Below the pieces are notes generated by a model. That model was not told the origin of the DNA, ran no database searches, and saw only the letters and a program-made list of their open reading frames with translations. Position numbers and translations under genes: made by a program. This document shows, in pieces, positions 1 through 11,741 of a DNA stretch of 64,000 nucleotides (position 1 is its first letter; each line of letters opens with the position of its first letter). Source of the stretch: Plenodomus lindquistii (lineage: Eukaryota > Ascomycota > Dothideomycetes > Pleosporales > Leptosphaeriaceae); assembly GCA_025504975.1 (NCBI GenBank), contig JANUWI010000002.1, positions 1,798,001 to 1,862,000 on the forward strand. The letters are read 5' to 3'.

Positions 1-831
1 ATCATTGATCGCATTGCAGAGCAGTGAGGTTGCGTGTGCTCGCACGACTTGCTTGAACGGTCGCCATCCATTTCCTCTATGCTGCTCAAATCGGGCCTCG
101 AGGTGCTCGTAAATCTCGTTGCTAACGTCGCGATCTTCACTTTCTTCTTCCTCTTGCAGCTTGTCCATTTTTGCAAAGTGCTCCTCCAGCTCAATGTATG
201 CGGGTAGTTTGCGCAAGCAAGCACCCATGAGTGATCTTGTGCCCTTCCACCTCTTCTCATTCCCGCTGGCAGTCGCTTGTAGGAGATTTGCATAGGCTTC
301 CAGCAAGCCTTGAACAAGCTTGTGTAAGTCGGCAGACATGTGATTCGGAGCCTGGAAAAGTTCGACACCAACCAGAAGCGGCCCTTTGTTCTTTCCGTAC
401 TTCTTCAGCGGCGAAATCTGGGCCATTGGGCTGCTCTGCAACTGCACACCCATCCGTGCAATGAGGGGTGTGAAGGCGATTTCGCCTGGTCGTGCAGCCT
501 CGCTGACATTTGAAGTTCCACGGTGCAGGCCTGCCACTTTTCTGCCTGCTCGGCCGCCATACGTCCTTTTGCCTGTTGGCTTTGCGCCTGGCTTCCAATC
601 TGGATCGCTAGCCTTGTCGAAACCTCTGGGCTTGTGCACGGGCCGAGTGAAGTTTGTCGTCTTATGGGGCGATCCTTTGGTCGCAAAAGCGGAGGAGACA
701 TTTCGTGGCTCGCCGCCCGAGGATCGTGGTCGTTCGAGTTCTTTGCGGAGTTTGGCGAGTTTGGATGAAAGTGGTCGTAGGAGGCGGTTGCATCGCGAAG
801 TCGTCCATGGTAGGGCGTCGTCTGCCGACAT
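1..831 (-). CDS. Unidentified conserved-looking ascomycete protein, 3' end outside the window
   Basis: A single open frame runs from ATG at 831 (MSADDALPW...) down to base 1 with no stop, so at least 277 residues are present and the C-terminus is cut by the window edge. The N-terminal third is basic and low in complexity (Lys/Arg/Gly/Pro-rich, about residues 20-110). A more structured part follows, with a region rich in helix formers (about residues 165-270), an acidic patch (LQEEEESEDRD) and a GWRPFKQVVRAHA segment. No signal peptide or membrane segment is visible, which suggests a nuclear or cytosolic protein. I do not recognise the family. No intron is needed, although one could lie beyond the edge. 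The coherent codon use over 277 codons is why I call it real. It reads away from the gene-free stretch that follows. Confidence 0.7.
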   Translation of the reverse strand, partial: MSADDALPWTTSRCNRLLRPLSSKLAKLRKELERPRSSGGEPRNVSSAFATKGSPHKTTNFTRPVHKPRGFDKASDPDWKPGAKPTGKRTYGGRAGRKVAGLHRGTSNVSEAARPGEIAFTPLIARMGVQLQSSPMAQISPLKKYGKNKGPLLVGVELFQAPNHMSADLHKLVQGLLEAYANLLQATASGNEKRWKGTRSLMGACLRKLPAYIELEEHFAKMDKLQEEEESEDRDVSNEIYEHLEARFEQHRGNGWRPFKQVVRAHATSLLCNAIND

Positions 832-3800
832 GGTTGCGTAATTATGTTTGCTTAATACATGAGGTATTCGATAGAGGTATGTCTGTTGGTGAAGGATGTT
901 TGCGCACTGCGGCGTGCTTCAGCTTGTCGTCGAGGCGTGCACGTTTGGTGTTCTTTGTTGACCAACATCGGTTGTCGGTGTTACGGGCCTTGGCGTGCAC
1001 GCGTGCACTCAGCGTGTCACCGCCAGCCGGTTCGGGTATAGCGCATTATTGAGTCCCCTTAAGGATACTCTACAAGAGCACCCTCTAGAGTAGCGAGGGA
1101 CAAACAGATGCATCAGGGATAGCTTGAGGAGATTTTCAATCTTGCGTAGTCTGAGTATCTGTTGTTAGACATCACCGCGTTGTCATGGCTCCGGTAGATA
1201 CGGATCACTGGACCCAGACAACAATAAATGCTGGCTTGCATGCTCATCCTTGAGTTGCAAACAGGAAATGAGGTAAAGCAGTTCCATGACTTGGTGATAA
1301 TTACGTGTTACCGTCGCCGCGAGCAGAACCTGGGCGCGTCGTGAGGCATGTCCTCGTCTTTCTCGTATGACCTATACTTCCGCCAGGGGCACTCAATAAT
1401 GTAGAAAGTGTCTTCTAATCATGCCTCGCGCACGATCATAACGAACTTAGTAGCTCTCCCAAGCTAACCAAATGAGAAGCTGACGTGCAGCTTACCACGC
1501 CTCATTCCTATAGGGCTGACATCTATATTCAGCGTTGGGACCGTAGCAGACTGCTAGCTATACGAGTACGTGTTTGTTTTCCGCCAAATCTTCAAGTGGA
1601 CCGATATGCGACAGACTCATTCCTGGTGGCTACATGTCTTTCCACCCCCGCTCTCATACATACTTCGTGCAACTGCGATATTGTAAGCCAGGAACAACTT
1701 GATTGCGACTCTACTGCGCCGCCATCTTGCATGTTGTTAGCATGGCAATCGCAGGGTCGGTCCGCTCGGGGCAATCAACCATGCACGCCAACTGCGCCAC
1801 CTGTCATGCTACTGGGCCCATAACCGAAATAGCGACAGGCACAGGAACACAAGCCGAGAGATTTGATGCTGCAGATCGGAAATCACGTTTGGGGTATACG
1901 ATCTGCATAGCCTGGACTTAGCAGCATGTGAGAAATGAGCAAAGAAAATCGTGGGTGTATTGACCAAGAGCGACGGACGGCCTTGGTAACGTTCAAAGGG
2001 GGAACTCCGCTCGGTGCGCGGGCCTTGGAGTGACTGCTCCGAATCCTTTGCATCCTGATTCCTGCGACTACGTATCGATCGTGGCTTGCTGACAAGTCCA
2101 CACGAGCGCGTACGTAATCACGGCGCAGACTTTGGGATTTTGGGGCGAGGGATACATTTCAAGGGCTGAGCGCGAATCCTGATGGTAGGGCGGCTCAAGG
2201 CTGGGCATGTTTCCCTGGTGTTGAATCTTTGCGCATGTTTCGAAATCATGGGGCGGCTGGGAACACGCCTTGAAATGCGTCATTTGCTTTGAAACGACAA
2301 TAACTTGATAGCTGGGAAACAGCTTGTTCCTGAGGTTTTGTTTTCGCACGTAACATGTTTTGGCGGGGCTGGTCGTGCCGCTATCCAGTGGCTGGGATAC
2401 TGTCATGCCTCTGCATACTCCTGCTGATGCGATGCATGATCACTGCCGTGGAGCAAACAGCTTCGCTGGCGACAAAAGACTTTTGAAGCGGTCAGGCAAC
2501 TCGAAATTGTTCATCCCGTCTTGCATGATGCATGCAAGCGCTACGTACCAGGCTAATCTTGCAGGTCAAGATTCTGCAGGCTGGGGTAGAAGCACCCATG
2601 CGGACGGAAAAGTTTTGCCGCTGGCTTGCATGGAGGCTTCAGAGACGGTAAAGCCGTGGGTCATAGCAGTCGGCATAACGAAAAGTAGCGTTTACTGTGG
2701 GGAAATTACAAGTTGTTTGGTCGAGATAGGGCCTGGAAGCATCGTGACCGCTGGCAGGTCCTCAGGTCGTACAAGGGCAGAGACACAATGATCTAGAGCT
2801 TTCTGTGTAGTACGTGTACCTTTTCGAGATGGACCTGCAGGACACAGTTTCCACAGTCTTGACTTCGCACAGGGTGAGAAATCTGCAGCGCTCCCGAATA
2901 GAGTTGGTGGTTAGACAGATTAGGGGAATACAGTGAGCAAGTCTCGGCAGATTGTTGGATGTAAACTTCTGAGATTGATTAGTTGGCCGTGACAGTTATC
3001 ATGTTTCACTTGGAGCGGTCATTACTCGATCTGGTGGGATGTTTGTGACTCTGAGACACAGCTGCTTGAAGTTGACATGACAGACGAACTATCCGGGGAC
3101 TCGGAATTTCGTTCCAGCGGCTGGCAAGATTGCTGGGGGGAAAGAGCTTATCGCTCTAAAGGCGGAGAAGTCCAGGATATGAAGCGAACGCGCGAGATAT
3201 CGTTTCGAGTGCATGTCGGAAGGAAGCGTTGATGGGGTCAGGCTCGGTAGCAGTTGCCAGCTCTGGAACAGCTCGATTCACAGAGGCTTGCTGACTAGCG
3301 AGGGGCGGCCCGTGGGGTGAATGCTAACACAGTCAGGTGACTCAGGTGGATAGGTAGTACGTCTCAACAACCGCACTGTACAACGCTGAGCCTGCGTCGT
3401 TGCCAGGCGATGCTTAGATAAGAGGAGCGGTACATGAGAAAGGGCCGACCGGTAGGATCGAGACTGTGATGGAGACTGTGAAGGAGGAATGAGGGCGTCC
3501 TCACAACCGCCCAATGCGCATCACAAGACTGGACTAGCGCCAGTGAAGCTTCTGTTTGACGTGCCGCGTGCCCTGGGTTCTAGCCACCACCTTCCCTCGG
3601 CGCATCCGCTGAGGTTTCGAGGCGGCGAGGCGGCGATGACACAGCCCTGGTCGTTGGGTGTGGAGGATTCGTTCGGAGCGATGAAACAGCGCGGACTGCC
3701 TAGGGGCCCGCGTGTGGCGCTGGCTGTCCGTTTCAGCGGCCGTGTCCCCCGAATAGCAGGGTGCACTGCGCACGCCGTCTGGGGCTGACCCGCCAGCACC

Positions 3801-4562
3801 CCTGCCCACGGCGCCAGGGGACACAGCCAATGGCGCGTCCTGACGTCTGGTGGCAGCCCGCCATCATCAAACTACTCTTCGCCCTTAGTATCCCGCCAGG
3901 CCCTCCGCTCAGCGCAGCCTCTTCCTCTCACCACTCGTCGCTCGTTCAGCCCACATTCCTTTCTCTCCGTGTCCCCCCGCGTGCCAGTGTCTCGCTTCCC
4001 CGCCGGCTGTTTTCCAATTCATCCCCTGGTAGCGGATTTTTTAACCTGGATCGATTGCTGCCGGCCAATTCACCCGCTTTCTGGCTGCATTTCACGTCAC
4101 CTGCACTGCTCCCCAGCCCTTGCTTGGCCCTCCAGATTGACGCACCAAATCTGGCCACCGTGGACGCTGTCAACACCGCCTCCGACGTCAACTGCGCCCG
4201 CATTGCGCCTGCCCCCAGCCCTTAGATTCCGCTTCCGGACCCAGTCGCCCAGGGTTCCCAATCTACCAGAGTGCCCGCCGGTCACGACCCATTGTCACTG
4301 CCATCCAAGAGGACGCCCTCAGGACCGATCTGGACTCAAGTGCCGCTCTACGGCTTTTGCCAAACCAAAGTCTGTCGCTTGCTGGCCAAGGCAGATAACG
4401 CTCCCTACATATCAAGAACCCCGCCTGGTATAGCACAACGTACCCACCCCTCAAACTTTAAGAAGATCGTCTAGACCGCATCATCCGCGGCACCAAGCTC
4501 CACCACTAGTCTACCCTTTGGATTACCGCTCACCAACCTCACCTCACATCACTCTTGCAACC
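832..4562. other. Gene-free stretch of 3.7 kb
   Basis: Only short frames without domain-like content lie here, on either strand. The last kilobase (about 3500-4560) becomes pyrimidine-rich with many CT/CCC tracts and looks like promoter and 5' UTR of the ferric reductase at 4563. The first part is the upstream region of the gene at 1-831. No tRNA, transposon frame or terminal repeat was seen. Confidence 0.5.
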
Positions 4563-6526
4563 ATGTCCGTCCACCAAGTCCTAGGAGGACTTGCCAAGCG
4601 CGCTGGAGGAGGCGCTCCTGAGGATCCCACTGCTGGTCTGGAGAATGTCGATGTCCAGCACTACCTAGGTAACATCTGGTGGGTTTTCGTTGTTGTCTTC
4701 TTCGTCTATCAAGTTGTGCTCTACTTGGTGCGATATATCCGGACCGTCACATGCCTCAACAACGACACCCAGCGGTATTTCGCCATACCAAATGCAACAC
4801 ATGCCAGCTTCAAGAAACACTGGCTCGATGCACCCCTGTTCCGCACTCGACACCACCGAGAGTTCAAGCTCTCCTCTGCCATCGGCATCGGCACGCTACC
4901 TAGTCGCATGCAAACCTTCTTCCTTGTTGGCTACTTCGGAGTCAACATTGGATTTTGTGTATGGCGTATTGACTATAGCAGCTTCTCCGCTGGAGCTGGA
5001 GAGCTCCTGAGCCGCTCCGGTGTCATGGCTGTAATCAACATGATTCCCCTCTTCCTCCTGGCTGGTCGCAACAACCCCATCATCAAGCTCACTGGCATCT
5101 CATTCGATACAATGAACCTGATCCACCGATGGTTTGGACGGATCGTGGTCCTTGAGGCAATTGCGCATACTGTCTGCTGGATCTCGAACAAGGTTCACAC
5201 AAGTATGTCTTCATCGTGCACACTTCTTGGCTGGCACTAACAAGTATGCAGAGGGCTGGGGCGCTGTACAGGCTTCTATCACTGGCAGCCAGTTCATTAT
5301 GACTGGATTCATCGTAAGTTTATTCTCGATCGCGAAATGATTTAGCTCACCAATTTGTAGGGAACAGTAGCATTCGTCTTTCTTCTGATCCAGTCACCTT
5401 CACCTGTGCGTCACTCGTTCTACGAAGTCTTCTTGCACGGCCATATCGCAGGCGCTGCTCTTGCCTTGGGCGCTGTGTGGGTCCATCTGAAGGATCGCCC
5501 ACAACAGTTCATGCTCTACGGTGTTCTGGCTCTATGGGTCATGGAGCGCACCATGCGCTTTGGCCGCCTCCTCGTCCGCAACGTCGGCAAGGGTGGTACC
5601 ACGGCTGATGTCGAAGTTCTCCCTGGTGATGCCCTTCGTGTCACGGTCCGCATGGCGCGCCCATGGAACTTCCGCCCAGGACAGCACGCCTACTTGTACA
5701 TGCCATCAATTGGACTCTGGACCAACCATCCCTTTTCCATTGCGTGGAGCGAAGAAGAGGAGGACCTCACCATTCAGTCGTCCATGGCTGATGAGAAGGG
5801 CCTGCCCCTGAACCGCCAAGACATCCTTGAGCACAACAAGACCAACATGTCCTTCATTATCAGACGACGAACCGGTTTCACAGACAAGCTGTTCAAGAAG
5901 GCCGACTTGACTGCTGCCGGCAGATTTTCCACTACGGCATTCGTAGAGGGCCCATATGGTAAGTGCCGAAGCTTGTTTCCCCAGACTTCACTATCGCCTA
6001 GATTAAACCAATATCTTACCAGCACAACCCATGCTAACATCACATTACAGGCGGCGAAGACCTCAGTTCATATGGTACTGTCATGCTATGGGCTGCTGGT
6101 ATCGGCATCACGCACCAGGTTCCCCACGTGCGCGACATTGTCGCCGGCTATGCGAATGGCACGGTTGCTACACGCCGCCTAACCCTCGTCTGGATCATCC
6201 AATCGCCCGAGCATCTCGAGTGGATCCGCACCTGGATGACTCAAATCCTATCTATGCCCCGCCGCCGCGAGATATTGAAAATCCTGCTCTTCGTCACACG
6301 CCCCCGCAGCACCAAGGAGATCCACTCACCCTCGTCCAGCGTCCAAATGTTCCCCGGTCGTCCAAACGTCCAAAGTCTAGTCGATCAGGAGATGCAAGAG
6401 GGCATTGGCGCGGCGTGTGTGACCACGTGCGGTACAGGTGGCTTGGCTGATGAGCTTCGCCGTGCTGTTCGTAATCGCGAAACGACATGGAACGTCGACT
6501 TCCGCGAGGAATCCTTCTCCTGGTAG
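4563..6526 (+). CDS. Ferric-chelate reductase (FRE-type metalloreductase)
   Basis: Integral membrane flavocytochrome that moves electrons from NADPH through FAD and heme to ferric (or cupric) chelates before metal uptake. Four exons fit: 4563-5202, 5252-5313, 5361-5958 and 6051-6526, joined by GT-AG introns, giving 591 residues. An N-terminal membrane segment (WWVFVVVFFVYQVVLYLV) is followed by the ferric-reductase transmembrane core with histidines in the HRWFGRIVVLEAIAH and HSFYEVFLHGHIAG stretches, where the two b-type hemes are expected to bind. The FAD-binding part carries FRPGQHAYLYMP and HPFSIAW. The NADPH-binding part begins at GPYG and reads LWAAGIGITH. It ends with the usual FREESFSW-like tail. 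ATG at 4563 has a good context (caaccATG); the frame extends upstream to 4518 but only with a non-ATG codon. It could serve iron or copper reduction; specificity is not readable from sequence. Confidence 0.93.
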
Positions 6527-8500
6527 GCGACGTTAGCTCTTCACGACATGTCTGGTCTCAATAAATACATACTATTGGCGCTGCCATAACAAGGTCTCGT
6601 TGTCGACCACTGCGCAATCTTGTGTTTTTTCCTAGCGTTGTGATTCCATCTCATGTATGGAAAGAAAGGGCTGAACAACGCGGGGACATCTAATGAGAAA
6701 CAAATAACTGCAACTACTTCACTGTACAAATGTTTTATCACAGAAATCTACTTTCTTTACGCTTGTCGGATGTGTCGATATTCGTCCCTTTTCTTTCCTT
6801 GTTCCAGACAATTCTGTCATTTGTTGTGTGCCCCAGAGGCGCACTTCTTGCATGAGGATAACACGGGTGGGAACAGCGGCGCCTAGAAGGACGGAGTTGT
6901 TTTCCTGACTTATCATCAATGTCATCATGTCACCACTACTATCATCTCCAATGTTCGCAGGCGTGAAGGAATATGTTGTCATCACGTGTACAAGCAAGGG
7001 CCCTAGGCGAAGTCCCATCACGATCACCAACCCAATCAAACACCACCACCACCACCCTTACCATAACAAACCGCTCAAGCACCACCGCTGTCCTCTTTCT
7101 CTTTCCAAGAATTTTACCCCTGCAGTAGCGCTGACCTCTCATCATCTTACCTTACCGCCTTGCTCAGACTTACTTCACAACAGTCCAGTCCGTTATCGCA
7201 TCGCCCTAACAACACTCACTTACTTCCCGCCTCCTCACTTCCCTCACAGCATACATACATACATACATACATCCTTACCTCCTCAACACCCCAGCCCAAC
7301 CCAACCCAGGCCCTCACCTCATCCAATCCCCCACGCGCTCAGACCCGTAAAATCCTTGCACCGCACACACCGCGCGTACAACATCCCACGACGTTGCCCA
7401 TCCCGCCCCCGCCTGCAAGATGTAGAGTACGTGTGCCAATGGGAGCGTTGGTTGGTTGATTGGTTACTGTGTTTCGGACTTGGTGAGGAGATCCGGTGTA
7501 CGGTAGGTACAGCTGCGACGTGGATTGGATTGGACTGGCTGGGATGATGGGGATGCGGGATGCGGGATGAGCCAAGGTAAAACAGTCTTTCATGGGTAGG
7601 GATTATGTGTCTGCGAGATGTGGCTTTGTAGTTGTGTTTTGTGTGGTGATGATATTGGTGGTATTGGTGGTGCTGGCGGGGGTGTGAGTATAAAGTTTGT
7701 AATTTTTGCTGTGCTGTGTTTTGTGTATGACATTGTATGCCTGATTCATGCTCGCTCCGTTCAGCTCGTCCTCGAAAACACTGTCGTGGCCTCGTTGAAC
7801 GAAATGAAGCATGCAGAGGGATGCAGTGTACCATACCTAATCTACTTCCCGACAACGACAACGACAACCCGGATACTAATCCTTAACCCCCATGCACTCT
7901 GTAGCAAGCATTCTCTTGCAGATACAGATAAAGTTCATCATCGGACATGAGCGACATGTATTAGGTTTGGGTATCGCGAGTGCATGGGGTACCGCAGTGC
8001 GTGGGTGGGTCGGTGCATGAGCACGACACGACCCGACAACGACAACGACAACGACATGGTCTAGACTAAGTGGCATGCTACGACACTTTGAGCTTTGGAC
8101 ACTGCATGCATGCACGCTCGCTCCGTATGAATCCAATTCAATTCAACTTACTCTGCATAGCCACTGACGTATTTCGTTTCGTACATGGGACTGCTTAGTA
8201 AGGATGGCGTGTATAGACTGGCTGGCTGGGTTTATGCCTTACAAGAGTGACAGTGACGGGTTTGTGGATAAGGGGCGGGAAGTAGTATGACAGCACGTTG
8301 TTGAAAGGATTCTGTAGGTTATAACGATAGCGAGGGTATATGGTCTTTGTACTTTATAAGTCATAGATCCAACAGAAACATCATTCCAAGTGCTACTTCT
8401 CGCATCTTTACACAAAATCACGCACCAAGCACAAAACTATTCATCCTATAGTCCGTTAAACGAGAAGAAAAGCCGCAGCATTTCTGCATGCCCACCTAAC
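6527..8500. other. Convergent 3' intergenic region, about 2 kb
   Basis: It lies between the 3' ends of the ferric reductase and the PLP enzyme. It contains low-complexity CA/CT-rich sequence near 7030-7400, an (ACAT)n microsatellite near 7250-7275 and two (ACGACA)n-like tracts near 7850-7875 and 8035-8058. The frames here are compositionally biased and I see no convincing gene. Confidence 0.5.
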
Positions 8501-9787
8501 CTACCCAGCAACATTCTCAACCACCCTCCTCCCATCAACCCCAACCACGCCTTTCGCCCTCTGCCCCTCCTTCTCCCCCACACTCTCCGCAAACAACTTC
8601 ATAACAGCCTCGACAGTTGTATTTCCCCCACTAAATACAATTCCAATATTCCAGCCCTCAACCCCACTCTCACTCTCCACTTTCCGTCTAAAGTCCTCAT
8701 TATACAGCACCGTTGCCAATCCTACCACCGCACTGGGTTCGACAACGCACTTCATGCGCTCGAGCACGAGTTTCATCGCATCTTTGATGTTTTGCTCGGT
8801 AACGGCGTAGAGGCCGGCGACGTAGGCAGGGTTGGAAATGATATCCCATGTGTAGTCGCCCAGCGGTGTGCGCAGGCCATCGGCAATAGTGAGGGTTTTG
8901 ACGGTAGTGATGCGGGATTTGGACTCGACGCCACGCCGTGCGTCGTCGCCGCCTTGGAACGAGGGTTCTGCGCTGAAGACGCGGGTGCCGGAGTCGTGCA
9001 GCGCGACGGCGATGCCGCTGAGCATGCCGCCGCCACCACAAGGCGCGATGACGGCGTCGAGGTTGGGCGTGGAGTCGCGGTGCAGACCGAGTGAGGGGTT
9101 CTGGCGCAGGAGGGCGTCGACTTCGGACTGGAGTTCTAGTGCCATGGTGCCTTGGCCGAGGATGATGTTTGGGTGGTCGTAGGGCGGGATGAGGGTTGCG
9201 CCTGTTTTTGCGATGATGGAGGCGACGACGGCTTCGCGTTCTTGGGAGGTGGAGCCGCTGAAGTGGACGATGGCGCCTTGGGCTTGGGTGCCGGCGATCT
9301 TGGAGGGCGTGCTGATGGTGGGCATGACAATGTGGGCGGGGATGGCAAAGGTCTTTGCGGCGAGGGCGAGGGCTTGCGCGTGGTTGCCTGTGACGGGTCA
9401 GCCAGTCAGTAGGACTTGCGTGAAGTAATGGAGAGAAACAAACATACCACTGCTATGCGTCACCACGCCCTTGCGCCTCACCTCGTCCAGCCCGCGCTCC
9501 TCAATCAACCGCAGCACCGCATGGAACGCACCCCGCACCTTGAACGCCCCAATCCGCTGGAAATTCTCACACTTGAAGAAGAGCCTTATCCTGGGCTTTG
9601 CAGGTTCTTGCCCCTCCCATGGTGTCCCCTTGAGCGCATCCGCCGTCTGGGGGGTCGAGGCGAGGGTCGAGAGCGTCGTGTTGGTCAGGACGGGCGTGGT
9701 ATGGATGTGGGGTTTGATGAGCGCGTGTGCGGCTTCGACCGAGGCGTGCGTCAAGGGGAGCGTGGCCGAGGGCGTGTTGGACGGCAT
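8501..9787 (-). CDS. Serine racemase / threonine dehydratase-fold PLP enzyme (SRY1-like)
   Basis: Fold-type II pyridoxal-phosphate enzyme expected to deaminate or racemise a hydroxy-amino acid (serine, threonine or threo-3-hydroxyaspartate). Two exons, 9787-9448 and 9387-8501, join across a GTATGT...CAG intron to give 408 residues. The PLP lysine is visible in GAFKVRGA (Lys about 83). The substrate loop SSGNHAQ is formed exactly across the splice junction (about 112-118). The glycine-rich phosphate loop is GGGGMLSG, and the C-terminal FSGGNTT matches the family. I chose ATG at 9787 (MPSNTPSATL); the frame stays open upstream to 9934 but the extra residues are Pro/His/Ser-rich and unlike the family. 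No regulatory ACT domain is present, so this is not the biosynthetic threonine deaminase. The length fits serine racemase or Sry1 with small insertions. The exact substrate is inferred. Confidence 0.88.
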
Positions 9788-11018
9788 TTTCGACGGGCGA
9801 ATGGCGGGTTCGCGCAGAGCGAAGACATGGTGGGGGATGGGGAGGTTGTGGGTTGTTGGGGGAGGATGGCGTGAAGAGTGGCGCGAGTCAGGAAAGGGAA
9901 GTTGAGAGGGGCATTCCGATGCATCGTCCAACATTGCCGAGTCGACGACATTTCTGGCCGCAGATCAGGATGCAGCATGGTAGATCTTGAAGGCTACGAA
10001 GCTTAATACTACCAACTATCATATCATATATATCATCGTACCGACTACACACCCATCACCGACCTCCATCAAATCATAAAGCCCAACCCAGAATACAGCA
10101 CCATCCAAACATCCCCCGTACTCCCTCCCACAACTGACCCAAAAGCCTACACACCACACTCAAGCTCTAATATCTCCCTGATACATTACTCTACCACCCC
10201 CAACCCTTCCGCATCCTACTACATACCCACTCTCCAAGGTAAAACGAGATCTACAATGCACAACAGCGCATCATACCCACACACACACATCCCCCCTAAT
10301 ACATCACTATAACGAATCCACCACCACACCCAAGCGCGACCACTCCACTCATATCCCCAGCCCATCTGCTTGAATCCATACACCACTATCACACCTCCAA
10401 CCTCCCTGTACGCCTACGACATGGCTCAATAAAGTAGCAAAGCATATACAGCAACCCAGCACCTCTGATGTACTTTGTGACCTCAATGGTATGAGCATGG
10501 TATACATGTGTATCATGAACAAGCGTGGTACTACTCAGATTGCGCGTAATGGGGATGGGGTGAGTGGTGCTGTGGTGTTAGGGCGACATGGTGGGTAGTA
10601 ACGATGGTGGGCGGGGAGATGGTGGAGCATGTGTGCTGCGAGGTGGGTGGAGAGGGAGTGTGGAGGTGCGCGGTGAGTGGCGTGTTGGAATAGGGTATGG
10701 TGTGTGTATCTGCATTAATTAAGATACCAGTGCGTTGGAATGAGGGAGCGAGGATGCGTGTAGAAGAAACTCCGTCTAGGTACGATTTACCATGATGTAG
10801 CGTGAAGAGTTTCAATACATGAAGTGACAGGACAAGGCATCACATACAACACCATGAAACAGAACGATGATCAAGAGGGTACGACCATTCCATTCATATG
10901 TCATTGTGGCAACAACAGCAACAACAACAACGCTCTATCTACCCATGTCATACACCCACACAGACATTCCTACTCGCTCAATCGTCGTATGTCACCCCTT
11001 ACACCCCAATTCCTCACC
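9788..11018. other. Intergenic region with CA-rich sequence
   Basis: It holds the promoter of the PLP enzyme and the 3' flank of the F-box-like gene. Strand composition is strongly CA-biased at about 10030-10400, and a CAA-type repeat lies near 10910-10932. The frames here are low-complexity and I see no gene. Confidence 0.45.
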
Positions 11019-11741
11019 CTACTCCACAGTAATGGCCTCCACCACCTCCTCATGCCACTCCTGACTCTCACCCATCCGGTCCTTGACCACCACCTCCACC
11101 CTTCCCGCCTTAACCCTAAACCCCGCAGCCTTCAAAACCCTACACGCAACCGCCATATTCCCAAGCCGGAAATCTGTAACGATATTGAGGTTCAACACCT
11201 CCAGGTGACGCATGTGCGTGGTGAGATCGCGGAGTTGGCGGGCAGCAGGCGAGTGCTCAAAGAGCTGCGCGACGCTGACAATGGGATTGAGGGCGCGCAG
11301 CCCAGCGCGACGCGGGACCGTGACACCCACAGGGTAATCGGTCTCGAAGAAGTCTTGGAGAATGATGTCGATGGTGATGTGGCGGAGATATGTGCGCATG
11401 GCCAGGGGAGGCAGGAGGGCGGGCAGCACGAGGCCAGAGGCGTTGAACTTGAGTAACATGTCTGGTTTGAACATGTTTCCCGTGGTGAACTTGAATTCGT
11501 TTCCCATGTAGAAGGCCATGGTTGCCAGGTCGTTGAAGGTCTTGGAGATGCGGCGAGTGCGGCCGAAGATGCCCAGGGCGAAGAGGAAGGGGAATTGGGT
11601 GGCTTCGACCACCGTGCCGGTTTTGGTACCGGGTGCGAGGATGAGGTAGTACTTGAGGATTTCCAAGAGGATCTCGTTGGGGAAGGCTTGGAATTGCGGG
11701 CCGTTGGCCGCGACGCTGGTGGGGATGACGTTTGAAGACAT
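11019..11741 (-). CDS. F-box-like domain protein
   Basis: Uninterrupted 240-residue frame starting at ATG 11741. Residues about 15-60 (FQAFPNEILLEILKYYL, then an RRISKTFNDLA stretch) resemble the degenerate F-box of the many Pleosporalean F-box-like proteins, which would recruit a target to an SCF ubiquitin ligase through Skp1. The rest has a Leu-rich helical pattern (TYLRHITIDIILQDFF, MRHLEVLNLNIVTDF) like these families but no recognised recognition domain. It has no signal peptide or membrane segment. No target can be inferred from the neighbours. The F-box assignment rests on one short motif and is moderate; that the frame is coding is more secure. Confidence 0.72.
   Translation of the reverse strand: MSSNVIPTSVAANGPQFQAFPNEILLEILKYYLILAPGTKTGTVVEATQFPFLFALGIFGRTRRISKTFNDLATMAFYMGNEFKFTTGNMFKPDMLLKFNASGLVLPALLPPLAMRTYLRHITIDIILQDFFETDYPVGVTVPRRAGLRALNPIVSVAQLFEHSPAARQLRDLTTHMRHLEVLNLNIVTDFRLGNMAVACRVLKAAGFRVKAGRVEVVVKDRMGESQEWHEEVVEAITVE

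Noticed and set aside
2360..2791. 143-codon plus-strand frame in the first gene-free stretch
   Set aside because: Composition looks random and there is no motif or intron support.
6927..7867. Long frames of 182-206 codons on both strands
   Set aside because: They are His/Pro/Ser/Thr-rich from CA/CT tracts, have no domain and lie in the 3' flanks of two convergent genes.
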